Origin: Myxococcales bacterium
Lineage (GTDB): Bacteria; Myxococcota_A; Polyangia; Haliangiales; Haliangiaceae
Length of the DNA stretch: 64,000 bases
Assembly (NCBI GenBank): GCA_028287135.1
Contig: JAQBQE010000019.1
Location: forward strand, 1 to 64,000
Reading direction: 5' to 3'
Of this stretch, positions 31,740 to 41,272 are shown one piece after another; position 1 is the stretch's first letter; each line of letters starts with the position of its first letter. The translations under genes and the position numbers were made by a program. The notes beneath the pieces were generated by a model. It made no database searches. It saw only the letters and a list, made by a program, of their open reading frames with translations, and was not told the DNA's origin.

Positions 31740-33607
31740 TGGACGCCGACGACGAAGAGAAGCTGCTGCGCACGGCCGCGCTGCAGAACGTGCAGAGCAT
31801 CCTGCTTGCGCGACAGCGCGCAGATCAGGAGCTCGTCAAGATGAAGGAGGCGCTCGAGGAGGAGACCCGCGTCCTCGAGCTGCTGAACCGCACCGGCGCG
31901 GCGCTCGCGTCGAAGCTGGACCTCGAGGCGATCGTGCAGACGGTGACCGACTCGGCGACCCAGGCGAGCGGCGCGCAGTTCGGCGCGTTCTTCTACACCG
32001 TGACCAACGACGAAGGCGGCGTGTTCACGCTGTACACGCTGTCGGGCGCCCCGCGCGCGGCGTTCGAGAAGTTCGGTCACCCTCGCGCCACGCCGGTGTT
32101 TGGTCCGACGTTTCGCGGCGAAGGCGTGATCCGGCTCGCAGACGTCCTCGCGGATCCGCGCTACGGCCAGATGGCACCGCATCATGGGATGCCGCCGCAT
32201 CACCTGCCGGTGCGCAGCTATCTCGCGGTTCCCGTCATCTCGCGCTCGGGCGAGGTGATCGGAGGCCTGTTCTTCGGCCACAGCGAGACCGATGTCTTCA
32301 CAGAGCGCGCCGAACGCCTGGTCGTCGGCATCGCCGGGCAAGCGTCGATCGCGATCGACAACGCGCGGATGTTCGAGGAAGCCAAGCGAGCCGCCGAGGA
32401 CCGCTCGCGCTTGCTCGAAGCGGAGCGCATCGCGCGTGCCGAGGTCGAACGCGTCAGTCTGATGAAGGACGAGTTCCTCGCGACGCTGTCCCACGAGCTG
32501 CGCACTCCGCTGAACGCCGTGCTCGGCTGGTCGGAGATCCTGCTGGGCCGCACGCCGGCCGAGTCCGATCTGCGCCGTGGCCTGGACACGATCGCGCGCA
32601 ATGCGCGGTCGCAGGCGCAGCTGATCGAGGACCTGCTCGACATGAACCGGATCGTCTCCGGCAAGATTCGGCTCGACGTCCAGCGCATCGACATCGCACC
32701 GATCGTGGATGCCGCGATCGACTCGGTGCGCCCGTCCGCCGAGGCCAAGGCGATCACAATCCGCAGGACGCTCGATCCAAATGCCGGTCCCGTCGTCGGT
32801 GATCCCAACCGGCTGCAGCAGATCGTGTGGAACCTGCTGACCAACGCGGTCAAGTTCACCCCGAAGGGCGGCAAGATCGACGTCCTCGTGCAGCGCGTGA
32901 GCTCGCACGTCGAGCTCACGGTGACCGACACCGGTGCGGGCATCAGCCCCGACTTCCTGCCGCACCTGTTCGAACGGTTCCGGCAGGCGGACTCGTCGAC
33001 CACGCGGCGTCATGGCGGGCTCGGGCTCGGCCTGTCGATCGTCAAGCAGCTCGTCGAGCTCCACGGCGGCACGGTCTCGGCGCACAGCCCGGGTCTCGGC
33101 CAGGGCTCGATGTTCCTCGTCACGTTGCCGCTCCGCGCGATCGTCGAGTCGTCACCACGCGAGCACCCGGTCAGCGGCAAGCAGGTCCCGATCAACATTC
33201 CCGAGATCTCGCTCGCCGGCCTGCGCATCCTCGTCATCGATGACGAGCCCGATGCGCGCGAGCTCGTGCAATCCGTCCTGATCGATGCGTCCGCCGACGC
33301 GTTCATCGCGGCATCGGCCGAGGAGGGGCTCGCCCTGGTCAAGTCGCGTCGCCCCGATGTCATCGTCAGTGACATCGGCATGCCCGATCGCGATGGCTAT
33401 CAGTTCATCCGCGACGTGCGCAGCTTGCCGGTCGCCGAAGGAGGCAGGACGCCCGCGATCGCGCTGACCGCCTTCGCCCGCTCCGAGGACCGCACGCGCG
33501 CGATGATCGCGGGTTATCAGGTCCACGTCTCCAAGCCGATCGAGCCGCAGGAGCTGGTCGCGACGATCAAGAGCCTCGCCGGGAACTCCGCCAGGCACGA
33601 TCCGTGA
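31739..33607 (+). CDS. Hybrid histidine kinase (GAF-HisKA-HATPase-REC)
   Basis: A 622-residue soluble hybrid kinase. A helix at residues 18-60 leads into a GAF domain (about 60-212), then a coiled coil. HisKA has His252 in LATLSHELRTPLNA. HATPase_c shows the N box 'WNLLTNAVKFT', G1 DTGAGIS (397-403) and G2 GLGLGLS (427-433). A C-terminal receiver begins near 495 with acidic pair Asp501/Asp502, phospho-acceptor Asp545 (VIVSDIGMPDRDG), 'ALTAFA' and Lys of VSKPIEP. A histidine phosphotransfer partner is not seen nearby. The start overlaps the MetE-like stop, so the two proteins are made together. Confidence 0.92.
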   Translation: MDADDEEKLLRTAALQNVQSILLARQRADQELVKMKEALEEETRVLELLNRTGAALASKLDLEAIVQTVTDSATQASGAQFGAFFYTVTNDEGGVFTLYTLSGAPRAAFEKFGHPRATPVFGPTFRGEGVIRLADVLADPRYGQMAPHHGMPPHHLPVRSYLAVPVISRSGEVIGGLFFGHSETDVFTERAERLVVGIAGQASIAIDNARMFEEAKRAAEDRSRLLEAERIARAEVERVSLMKDEFLATLSHELRTPLNAVLGWSEILLGRTPAESDLRRGLDTIARNARSQAQLIEDLLDMNRIVSGKIRLDVQRIDIAPIVDAAIDSVRPSAEAKAITIRRTLDPNAGPVVGDPNRLQQIVWNLLTNAVKFTPKGGKIDVLVQRVSSHVELTVTDTGAGISPDFLPHLFERFRQADSSTTRRHGGLGLGLSIVKQLVELHGGTVSAHSPGLGQGSMFLVTLPLRAIVESSPREHPVSGKQVPINIPEISLAGLRILVIDDEPDARELVQSVLIDASADAFIAASAEEGLALVKSRRPDVIVSDIGMPDRDGYQFIRDVRSLPVAEGGRTPAIALTAFARSEDRTRAMIAGYQVHVSKPIEPQELVATIKSLAGNSARHDP

Positions 33608-33624
33608 CCTGCTAGGCTGGGAGC

Positions 33625-34428
33625 ATGCGCGCGCTGCTGCTCCTCGCCATCGCCGCCTGCACCGACGGCGCGGACACCGGTACGGCCAGCTCGAGCGCGC
33701 ATCCCGAGGCGCGCAGCGCTGTGGCACAGGTCGCGAACGTCGAGCTGATCGATCCACCCGGGACGTATCGGTTGTGGACGGTGACGCTCCACGCCGATCC
33801 ACCGGGCATCGCATGCGAGCTCGCCGGTGCTCCACTCGTGACGCTCGACGTCTACACGCTGTTCTCGTCGGCACCGCGCGGCACGATCCCGCTGTCCCTG
33901 AATCCGACCCCGGTGGTGTTCCCGGCGGCCTACGCGAGCATGGCCGATGGTGCGCCGGCGCAGGGCGAGGTCAGCATCACGTCGTCGGCGCAGCGTGTAC
34001 GCCTCCTTGAACTTCGCGATCGCCTTGTCCCACTCGCGAACGTCATAGAACCGACGGCCTTCCGTGAGCGCGGCATCCGCGGCCGCGGCACTGGTGGGCT
34101 GCGCGTGCGCAACACCCACCGCCATGACGAACACCAGCACCACAAACAATCCTCGGATCACGGCGGCCTCCCTGCGCCCCGATCCTGGCGCAACCTGCGC
34201 CGTCCGCGCCTCACGGGACGACGAGCGCGTCCCAGAAATCGCACACCGCCGACTTGTAGCCGGTCCCGCTCGCGATCGTCGCGTCGAGCACGAGGTGCAA
34301 GCGCACAGAAAGGATCTTTCGGCTTCGCCGAGCCATGCGATTGCCCGAGCGATGAACCGCAGAGCACGCACAGCAGAGGAGACGGGAAATCTCTTCGGCT
34401 TCGCCGAGCTTGCTGGCTTGCCGGTTAA
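33625..34428 (+). CDS. Truncated lipoprotein whose frame runs into rearranged DNA
   Basis: The frame begins with a lipoprotein signal (MRALLLLAIAAC, Cys12) and about 120 residues of normal exported-protein character ('PPGTYRLWTVTLHADPPG', 'VYTLFSSAPRGTIPL', 'GEVSITSS'). From about 33990 the frame enters DNA that is the antisense of a TPR gene fragment on the minus strand, and the remaining 140 codons are Arg/Ser/His-rich nonsense up to 34428. The native 3' end has therefore been lost in a recombination. The product may be unstable or the gene may be dead. The original protein is a small lipoprotein of unknown function. Confidence 0.5.
   Translation: MRALLLLAIAACTDGADTGTASSSAHPEARSAVAQVANVELIDPPGTYRLWTVTLHADPPGIACELAGAPLVTLDVYTLFSSAPRGTIPLSLNPTPVVFPAAYASMADGAPAQGEVSITSSAQRVRLLELRDRLVPLANVIEPTAFRERGIRGRGTGGLRVRNTHRHDEHQHHKQSSDHGGLPAPRSWRNLRRPRLTGRRARPRNRTPPTCSRSRSRSSRRARGASAQKGSFGFAEPCDCPSDEPQSTHSRGDGKSLRLRRACWLAG
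33995..34161 (-). pseudogene. 5' fragment of a TPR-protein gene
   Basis: On the minus strand a GTG at 34161, with a gggagg site before it, opens a signal peptide (VVLVFVMAVGVAHAQ) and then ALTEGRRFYDVREWDKAIA and KFKEAYTLR. This matches the N-terminus of the intact protein at 38981-39820 (ALSEGRRLYDLQEWDQAIG, KFKEAYRLR) residue by residue. Homology stops at about 33995, where the end of an unrelated lipoprotein gene begins. Only about 55 codons remain, so it is a truncated paralogue. Confidence 0.75.
34211..34336 (-). other. Possible gene remnant of 41 codons
   Basis: A minus-strand frame from ATG 34336 to TGA 34211 contains LHLVLDATIASGTGYKSAV and CDFWDALVVP, which reads like the C-terminal end of a protein rather than GC-rich shadow. 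It lies just upstream of the TPR fragment in the rearranged region. Two copies of 'cggcttcgccgag' flank its upstream side (near 34319 and 34398). It may be the tail of a lost gene. No family is recognised. Confidence 0.2.
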
Positions 34429-34853
34429 CTGCCGGTTTTCTTCGGCTTGGCCGTCTGGCCCGTCTCGGGCATCCTCCCCTTTTCCCTGTCCGCCGGCGGG
34501 CGCGATGGCTTGGTCGCGATGTAGACCGCTCCGATTGCCATCACACTGCCCGCGGCCACCGTCGCGACCAGCGAGCGCCCGGTCACGATCATCACCGTCA
34601 GGCTCGCGATCATCGAGCCCCAGGCGGCGAGCTTTGCCGCCAGCGGGATCACCCGGTTCGTGCGCCACGCGACGAGCCGGGGCCCGAACCGCTTGTGCTC
34701 GATCAGCCAGCGCTCGAGCCGCGCCGAGCTCTTCGAGAATGCCCACAGCGAGATCAGCAGGAACGGTGTCGTCGGCAACACCGGCAGAAACGCACCGGCC
34801 ACACCGAGCCCCACACAGGCGAGCCCGATCGCCAGGTACAGGATGCGGAGCAC
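34425..34853 (-). CDS. DUF454 (YbaN-like) membrane protein
   Basis: A 142-residue inner-membrane protein of the YbaN family. The signature 'GLGVAGAFLPVLPTTPFLLI' followed by SLWAFSKSSARLERWL is near the N-terminus, with further membrane segments at about 75-90 and 95-112. The C-terminus is a basic, Pro/Lys-rich tail. Function of the family is unknown, though some members are linked to haem or redox gene clusters. GTG at 34853 shares one base with the stop of the flavoprotein gene, so the two are coupled. Confidence 0.85.
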   Translation of the reverse strand: MLRILYLAIGLACVGLGVAGAFLPVLPTTPFLLISLWAFSKSSARLERWLIEHKRFGPRLVAWRTNRVIPLAAKLAAWGSMIASLTVMIVTGRSLVATVAAGSVMAIGAVYIATKPSRPPADREKGRMPETGQTAKPKKTGS

Positions 34854-37303
34854 TACGCCTTGATCTTCCTGTTGTCGGGATCGAACAGCGGCTTGAGCGA
34901 CGCGATCGCCGGATACCGCGTACCCGCGATGTCGACCTCCCAGGTTCCGGCCTCGATCCACTTCGCGTCGAGCGGTTCGCCGGCGTCGATCATCGCGAGA
35001 CCGACCGCGCCACCGAGCGTGTGGCCGTACGATGCCGCGCGGACGTACCCGACGGTGACGCCGTTGCGATACACGACCTCGGCGTGGAACAGCAGCGGCT
35101 GCGGATCCTTGATCAGGATCTGCAGCAAGCGCTTCGTCAGCGGTCCCTTCGCCTTGTGGGCGAGCACGGCGTCCTTGCCGAGGAAGCCATCCGGCTTCTT
35201 GAGATCGACCGCGAACCCGAGCCCGGCATCGAGCACCGAGTCGGTGTTGTCGATGTCGTGGCCGTAGTCACGATAGCCCTTCTCCATCCGGCAGCTCGCG
35301 AGCGTCTTGAGGCCCGCGTGGACGAGACCGACCTGGGTACCGGCCTCGACGATCCGATCGTAGACGTGCAGCGCCTGCTCGACGGGAATGTACAGCTCGT
35401 AGCCGAGCTCGCCGAGGTACGTGATGCGGATGCACAGCACGCGCGCGAACCCGATGTCGATGTCGCGGGCCGCGCGGAACGGGAAGGCGTCGTTACTCAC
35501 GTCGACGCTGGTCACGAGCTGCATCAGCTCGCGCGACCGCGGACCCTGGATGTTGATCTGCGCGTAGGCGCCCGTCATGTCGGCGACGTGGACGTGCGAG
35601 TCGCCGATCCGGCGCTTCATCCAGGTCTCGACGTGGCGATGCGCGGTATCCGACGCGACGACCCAGAACTTGTCGTCTGCGAGCTTGGCGACGGTCAGGT
35701 CGGCCTGCAGCTTGCCCGTCTCGTCGAGCCACTGGGTGTACGTGATCTGGCCCGACGCACCGTCGACCTGGTTCGCCGAGATGTGATTGAGCAGCCGGCC
35801 CGCGTCGCGTCCCTCGACGAGGAACTTCGACATGAACGACATGTCCATCAGGATCACGCCCTCGCGGGCAGCCCGATGCTCGGCTTCCCAGGTCAGGAAC
35901 CAGTGCTGGCGGCCCCACGAGTGCTGCTCGATCGTCGGCTGCTCGGGCTTGTACCAGTCCGCGCCTTCCCAGCCGCTGACATCACGGAAGTACGCGCCGC
36001 GGGCAGCAAGCCGATCGTAGAACGGAGACTTCTTCGCGCCACGCGCGGTCAGCATCGTGTGCGTCGGGTAGTGGCACTTGTAGACCATGCCGAGCGACTC
36101 GACCGTCCGCGTGCGGCGGTACTCGGGGTTGCTCTGGTAGGCGTGGAGCCGATCGATGTCCATCGAGGTGACGTCGACGTCGGGGCGGCCGTTGATGATC
36201 CAGTGCGCCATCACGCGGCCCATTCCACCGCCGGTGAGGATGCCGATCGAGTTGAGCCCTGCGCACACGAAGTAGTTCTTCAGCTCGGGCGCCTCGCCGA
36301 CGATCGGCTTGAGATCCGGCGTGAAGCTCTCCGGACCGCAGAAGAACTTCTTCACGCCTGCGGTCATCGAGATCGGAACGCGCGCCATCGCCTTCTCGAC
36401 GTACGGCCCCATGCGATCCCAGTCGGGCTGGATCTCGCCGAACGAGAAGTCCTCGGGAATCCCGCGCACGTTCCACGGTGCGCACACGGGCTCGAACAGG
36501 CCGATCATCAGGCCGCCCACCTCCTCGCGGAAGTAGACATACGAGCTCGGGTCCTCGAGGACGGGCCAGTCCTTCGACAGCTCCGGGATCCGCTCCGTGA
36601 TCAGGTAGTAGTGCTCGGCGGCCTGGAGCGGGATGCTGACGCCGACCTGCGCGCCGAGCTGCCGCGCCCAGATCCCGGCGCAGTTGACGACGTACTCGGC
36701 CTCGATATCGCCATACGCGGTCTTCACGCCGGTGACCGCGCCGTTCCTGGTGTTGATGCCGATCACCGGGACGTTCTCGAACAGCTTCGCGCCCTGCTGC
36801 CGCGCCCCCTTCGCCAGCGCCATGGTCACGCCCACGGGATCCGCGCGACCGTCCTCCTTGACGTAGAACCCGGCGAGCAGATCGTCGGTCTTCGCGAGCG
36901 GGAACAGATCCTTGACCTGGGCTGGCGTGATCTCGTGGACGTTGATGCCCATCAGCCGGTTGAACGCGGAGACCCGGCGGTACTCCTCCAGCCGATCGGG
37001 GTCCGACGCGACCTCGATGAAGCCGGTGCGGCGAAAGCCCGTGCTCTGCCCGGTCTCGGCTTCGAGCCGCTCGTAGAGGTCGCACGAGTACTTGCGCATC
37101 TCGGTCGAGGTCTCCGACGTCGACCCGAACGTCACCATCAGGCCGGCGGCGTGCCAGGTCGTGCCCGAGGTCAGGCGATCGCGCTCGAGGAGCACGACGT
37201 CAGTCCAGCCCATGTGTGCGAGGTGGTAGGCGACCGAGCAGCCAATGATGCCGCCTCCGACGATGACGACGCGTGCTCGCTGCGGGAGCTCAGGTGAGGA
37301 CAT
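34853..37303 (-). CDS. DMGDH/sarcosine dehydrogenase-like FAD oxidoreductase with GcvT domain
   Basis: An 816-residue flavoprotein with a DAO-type FAD domain (residues 1-370), a FAO middle domain and a C-terminal GcvT aminomethyltransferase-like domain (about 440-800). The dinucleotide motif is VVIVGGGIIGCSVA (12-25). His51 in TTWHAAGL matches the residue that binds FAD covalently in mammalian dimethylglycine dehydrogenase. The GcvT part binds tetrahydrofolate in relatives ('YGHDIDNTDSVLDAGLGFAV', 'FLGKDAV'). It would demethylate a glycine betaine breakdown product and pass formaldehyde to folate. ATG at 37303 is chosen for the family N-terminus. The downstream YbaN-like gene overlaps it. Confidence 0.88.
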   Translation of the reverse strand: MSSPELPQRARVVIVGGGIIGCSVAYHLAHMGWTDVVLLERDRLTSGTTWHAAGLMVTFGSTSETSTEMRKYSCDLYERLEAETGQSTGFRRTGFIEVASDPDRLEEYRRVSAFNRLMGINVHEITPAQVKDLFPLAKTDDLLAGFYVKEDGRADPVGVTMALAKGARQQGAKLFENVPVIGINTRNGAVTGVKTAYGDIEAEYVVNCAGIWARQLGAQVGVSIPLQAAEHYYLITERIPELSKDWPVLEDPSSYVYFREEVGGLMIGLFEPVCAPWNVRGIPEDFSFGEIQPDWDRMGPYVEKAMARVPISMTAGVKKFFCGPESFTPDLKPIVGEAPELKNYFVCAGLNSIGILTGGGMGRVMAHWIINGRPDVDVTSMDIDRLHAYQSNPEYRRTRTVESLGMVYKCHYPTHTMLTARGAKKSPFYDRLAARGAYFRDVSGWEGADWYKPEQPTIEQHSWGRQHWFLTWEAEHRAAREGVILMDMSFMSKFLVEGRDAGRLLNHISANQVDGASGQITYTQWLDETGKLQADLTVAKLADDKFWVVASDTAHRHVETWMKRRIGDSHVHVADMTGAYAQINIQGPRSRELMQLVTSVDVSNDAFPFRAARDIDIGFARVLCIRITYLGELGYELYIPVEQALHVYDRIVEAGTQVGLVHAGLKTLASCRMEKGYRDYGHDIDNTDSVLDAGLGFAVDLKKPDGFLGKDAVLAHKAKGPLTKRLLQILIKDPQPLLFHAEVVYRNGVTVGYVRAASYGHTLGGAVGLAMIDAGEPLDAKWIEAGTWEVDIAGTRYPAIASLKPLFDPDNRKIKA

Positions 37304-37358
37304 ACGGAGGAGACAGGATACCGTGAATGTGAGCACCGGACCCACAGGTCCAAAGGCC

Positions 37359-37385
37359 TTGTGAAACGGGGGGTGCTGCTATCAT
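37359..37385 (+). promoter_or_regulatory. Possible promoter of the Ser/Thr kinase gene
   Basis: TTGTGA (37359-37364) and TATCAT (37380-37385) are spaced by 15 bases. The -10 box ends 9 bases before the ATG at 37395, so a transcript from it would have almost no leader. Spacing is short of the ideal 17, so this is tentative. Confidence 0.3.
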
Positions 37386-37394
37386 ACGTGCCCT

Positions 37395-38966
<1,572 letters not shown>

Positions 38967-38980
38967 TGGGGAGGACCTCC

Positions 38981-39820
38981 GTGACCAGAGGCTCGATGAT
39001 GTTCGCGGTGTTGCTCGCCGCAGGTTCCGCGCACGCGCAGCAGCCGGCTCCGAACGCTGCCGCTGACGCAGCGCTCTCGGAAGGCCGACGTCTCTACGAT
39101 CTCCAGGAGTGGGATCAGGCGATCGGGAAGTTCAAGGAAGCGTACCGGCTCCGCGCCGATGCGCCGGCCTTGTTCAACATCGCGCAGTCCTATCGCCTCA
39201 AGGGCGATTGCACGAACGCGGCGAGCTTCTACAAGACGTTCAAGCGCAACTTCCCCAAGGAGAGGAACATCGACAAGGTCGACAAGTTCATCGCCGAGAT
39301 GGTGACCTGCGCGGCGACCGGTCCGGTCAAGACCGAGCCGGTGAAGACCGAGCCGGTGAAGACCGAGCCGGTGAAGACCGAGCCCGTGAAGACCGAGCCC
39401 GTGAAGACCGAGCCCGTGAAGATCGAGCCGGTGAAGACTGCGCCGGACCCGATCCCCGGACCTGTGATCGGCACCGACGAACCCGGCAAGCGCGGCGGCG
39501 GTCTGAAGATCGCCGGTATCGCCGTCGGTGGCGTGGGCTTGATCGCGGTCGGCGCGGGCGTCGTGTTCGGCCTGCGTGCGAGCTCGGCGGCCGGGGACGC
39601 CGAGAAGCTCCCGCCCGGCAGCGTGTGGGAACCCGGCATCGAGGACCGCGGCGAGAAGGCCTCGAAGAACGCGAAGCTGTTCTTCGCGATCGGTGGCGCA
39701 GCGGTGATCACCGGAGGCGTCCTCTACTTCCTCGGCGCGAAGAAGAGCTCGGAGAGCAGCAGCGTCGCTCTGATCCCGACGCACGACGGCGCCTCGTTGA
39801 CGTGGGCGAGCGAGTTCTGA
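38981..39820 (+). CDS. Exported TPR-type protein with EPVKT repeats
   Basis: A 279-residue exported protein. The signal peptide is followed by a tetratricopeptide-like region (about residues 25-105: ALSEGRRLYDLQEWDQAIG, APALFNIAQSYRLKGDC). Then come about eight copies of the pentapeptide EPVKT, a membrane segment (IAGIAVGGVGLIAVGAGVVF) and a second hydrophobic segment near the C-terminus (FFAIGGAAVITGGVLYFLG). It resembles proteins encoded beside Ser/Thr kinases in myxobacteria. GTG at 38981 is chosen for its ggagg site 5 bases upstream; it is 14 bp after the kinase stop. A truncated paralogue is at 33995-34161. Confidence 0.8.
   Translation: MTRGSMMFAVLLAAGSAHAQQPAPNAAADAALSEGRRLYDLQEWDQAIGKFKEAYRLRADAPALFNIAQSYRLKGDCTNAASFYKTFKRNFPKERNIDKVDKFIAEMVTCAATGPVKTEPVKTEPVKTEPVKTEPVKTEPVKTEPVKIEPVKTAPDPIPGPVIGTDEPGKRGGGLKIAGIAVGGVGLIAVGAGVVFGLRASSAAGDAEKLPPGSVWEPGIEDRGEKASKNAKLFFAIGGAAVITGGVLYFLGAKKSSESSSVALIPTHDGASLTWASEF
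39323..39445 (+). repeat. 15-bp tandem repeat encoding EPVKT
   Basis: About eight tandem copies of ccggtgaagaccgag with few third-base changes (ccggtg or cccgtg). The last copies drift (aagatcgag, aagactgcg). Near-identical units of 15 bp keep the frame, so copy number may change by slippage without breaking the gene. Confidence 0.85.
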
Positions 39821-39831
39821 TCCCCGCTTCC

Positions 39832-41271
39832 ATGCGCGCTATCCTCGCGGCTCTGATCGCAAGTGCGCTCGGCGGTGGCTGCTATCGACCGAGCGTCGAA
39901 GCGTGCCAGCTGCAGTGCAACCACCAGCAGTGCCCGAACGGGCTCGCATGCAACGAGCAAGGATTCTGCGCGTCGTCGGCGACCGCGCAGTGTGACTCGT
40001 TGCCGGTCGATGCACCGGCGGATGCCGACGAGACGAAGATCACCATCGAGGTGCTCGATCGAACCGGGGTGCCGCTCAAGGGTGCGGTCGTCGTGCTCGC
40101 CGATCGCGCCGGCGCGCAGATCGAGGAGAAGGTCACGGGCCCCGATGGCATCGTGACCAGCGACGCGGTCGCCGGCAGCAGCGCCACCGTGCTCCGCGCG
40201 GTGTCCGACGCCGCGGCCGGGGACGTGCTCTACGCGACGACGTACCTCGATCTGTGGGGCGGTGCGCACCTCGTCTCGCAGCCGGATCCCGATGCGCGGA
40301 CGCGCTCCGTCAACATCAAGTGGACGCCGTCCGCGGCCGCCAACCAGTACGAGATCCGCACGAGCTGCGTCGCGCCACCTACCACGGTCCCCGGCGGCGT
40401 CACGAGCTTCGACGTCCAGATCCCGACGCGATGCACGACGTTCGACGTGGTCGTGTTCGCGGGACCGCAGAATACAAATCCCCCACCGATGTCCGTCGTC
40501 CTCGGTGGGCAAACCGGATCGTCGGTGGTCATGCCAGCCACCTGGCAATCGTCGATCCAGGTCCCGGCCACGATCACGGGAAAGCCGACGAACAGCTCGA
40601 CGTTGACCAGCTCGATCGGCGGCTGGATCACGCCGGCGGTTCCCTCGACCGCGACGTTCTCGTCGACGACCATCGATTCAGGTACGCCGATCTCGCCGTG
40701 GCGTGCGCCGCCCGGCATGAGCTACACGGTGCAGACGGCCGTCCCCGGCGTCGATCCGAGGCTCCCGAACGGCACACAGACGGTGATCCAGCGGCTCGCC
40801 GCAGGCGCGACCAGCTACACGCGCAACCTCGACGGGATCCTGATCCCGTGGACGGGTAACGCCACGTTCGATCGGGCCGCCGGCACGCTCAGCTGGCTCG
40901 CGCTCGAGCCGCAAGGACTGACCACCGTCGCGACCCCGAACATCGTGATGGCCGAGCTCGGCTTCACCCGCGGCACGGCTCGCGTGGTCTGGCGCGTGAT
41001 CGCGCCGGGCACGTTCGTGACCACGACCGTGCTCAACGGAATCACGATGGCGACCCTCCCCTTCCCCGTCGTTCCGGGCATGCGGGGGCTCGAGCTGACG
41101 CCGAACGACCAGATCACCGTCGACCATGCGATCACGATGCACGTCGCCGACACCGCGGTGCACCGGGTGATCGAGCTGTTCGAACAGCGCCGGTTCGAGA
41201 TCACCTCCTATGTCCCGACGATCGATCACTTCACGTTCTCCCAGACGCCGTCCAGCTCGACGATGCCCTGA
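39832..41271 (+). CDS. Lipoprotein with Cys-rich N-terminal module
   Basis: A 479-residue lipoprotein. The lipobox ends at Cys17 (ALGGGC), directly followed by a Cys module YRPSVEACQLQCNHQQC, CPNGLACNEQGFC that is shared with the next protein (YSPSVEPCRYVC...). A carboxypeptidase-regulatory-like domain follows (about residues 60-140, 'TGVPLKGAVVVLADRAGAQ'), then a long beta-rich body. The last 150 residues resemble the decayed copy at 42632-43146 (SYTRNLDGILIPW versus MFRRDLDGVILRW). Probably an outer-membrane or surface lipoprotein. It lies 11 bp after the TPR gene, in line with an operon. Confidence 0.78.
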   Translation: MRAILAALIASALGGGCYRPSVEACQLQCNHQQCPNGLACNEQGFCASSATAQCDSLPVDAPADADETKITIEVLDRTGVPLKGAVVVLADRAGAQIEEKVTGPDGIVTSDAVAGSSATVLRAVSDAAAGDVLYATTYLDLWGGAHLVSQPDPDARTRSVNIKWTPSAAANQYEIRTSCVAPPTTVPGGVTSFDVQIPTRCTTFDVVVFAGPQNTNPPPMSVVLGGQTGSSVVMPATWQSSIQVPATITGKPTNSSTLTSSIGGWITPAVPSTATFSSTTIDSGTPISPWRAPPGMSYTVQTAVPGVDPRLPNGTQTVIQRLAAGATSYTRNLDGILIPWTGNATFDRAAGTLSWLALEPQGLTTVATPNIVMAELGFTRGTARVVWRVIAPGTFVTTTVLNGITMATLPFPVVPGMRGLELTPNDQITVDHAITMHVADTAVHRVIELFEQRRFEITSYVPTIDHFTFSQTPSSSTMP

Positions 41272-41272
41272 C

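Noticed and set aside
34064..37297. A 1077-codon open frame on the plus strand
   Set aside because: It is fully antisense to the DMGDH-like flavoprotein and has Arg/Asp/Val-rich shadow composition. Long antisense frames are common in DNA with this third-position GC bias.
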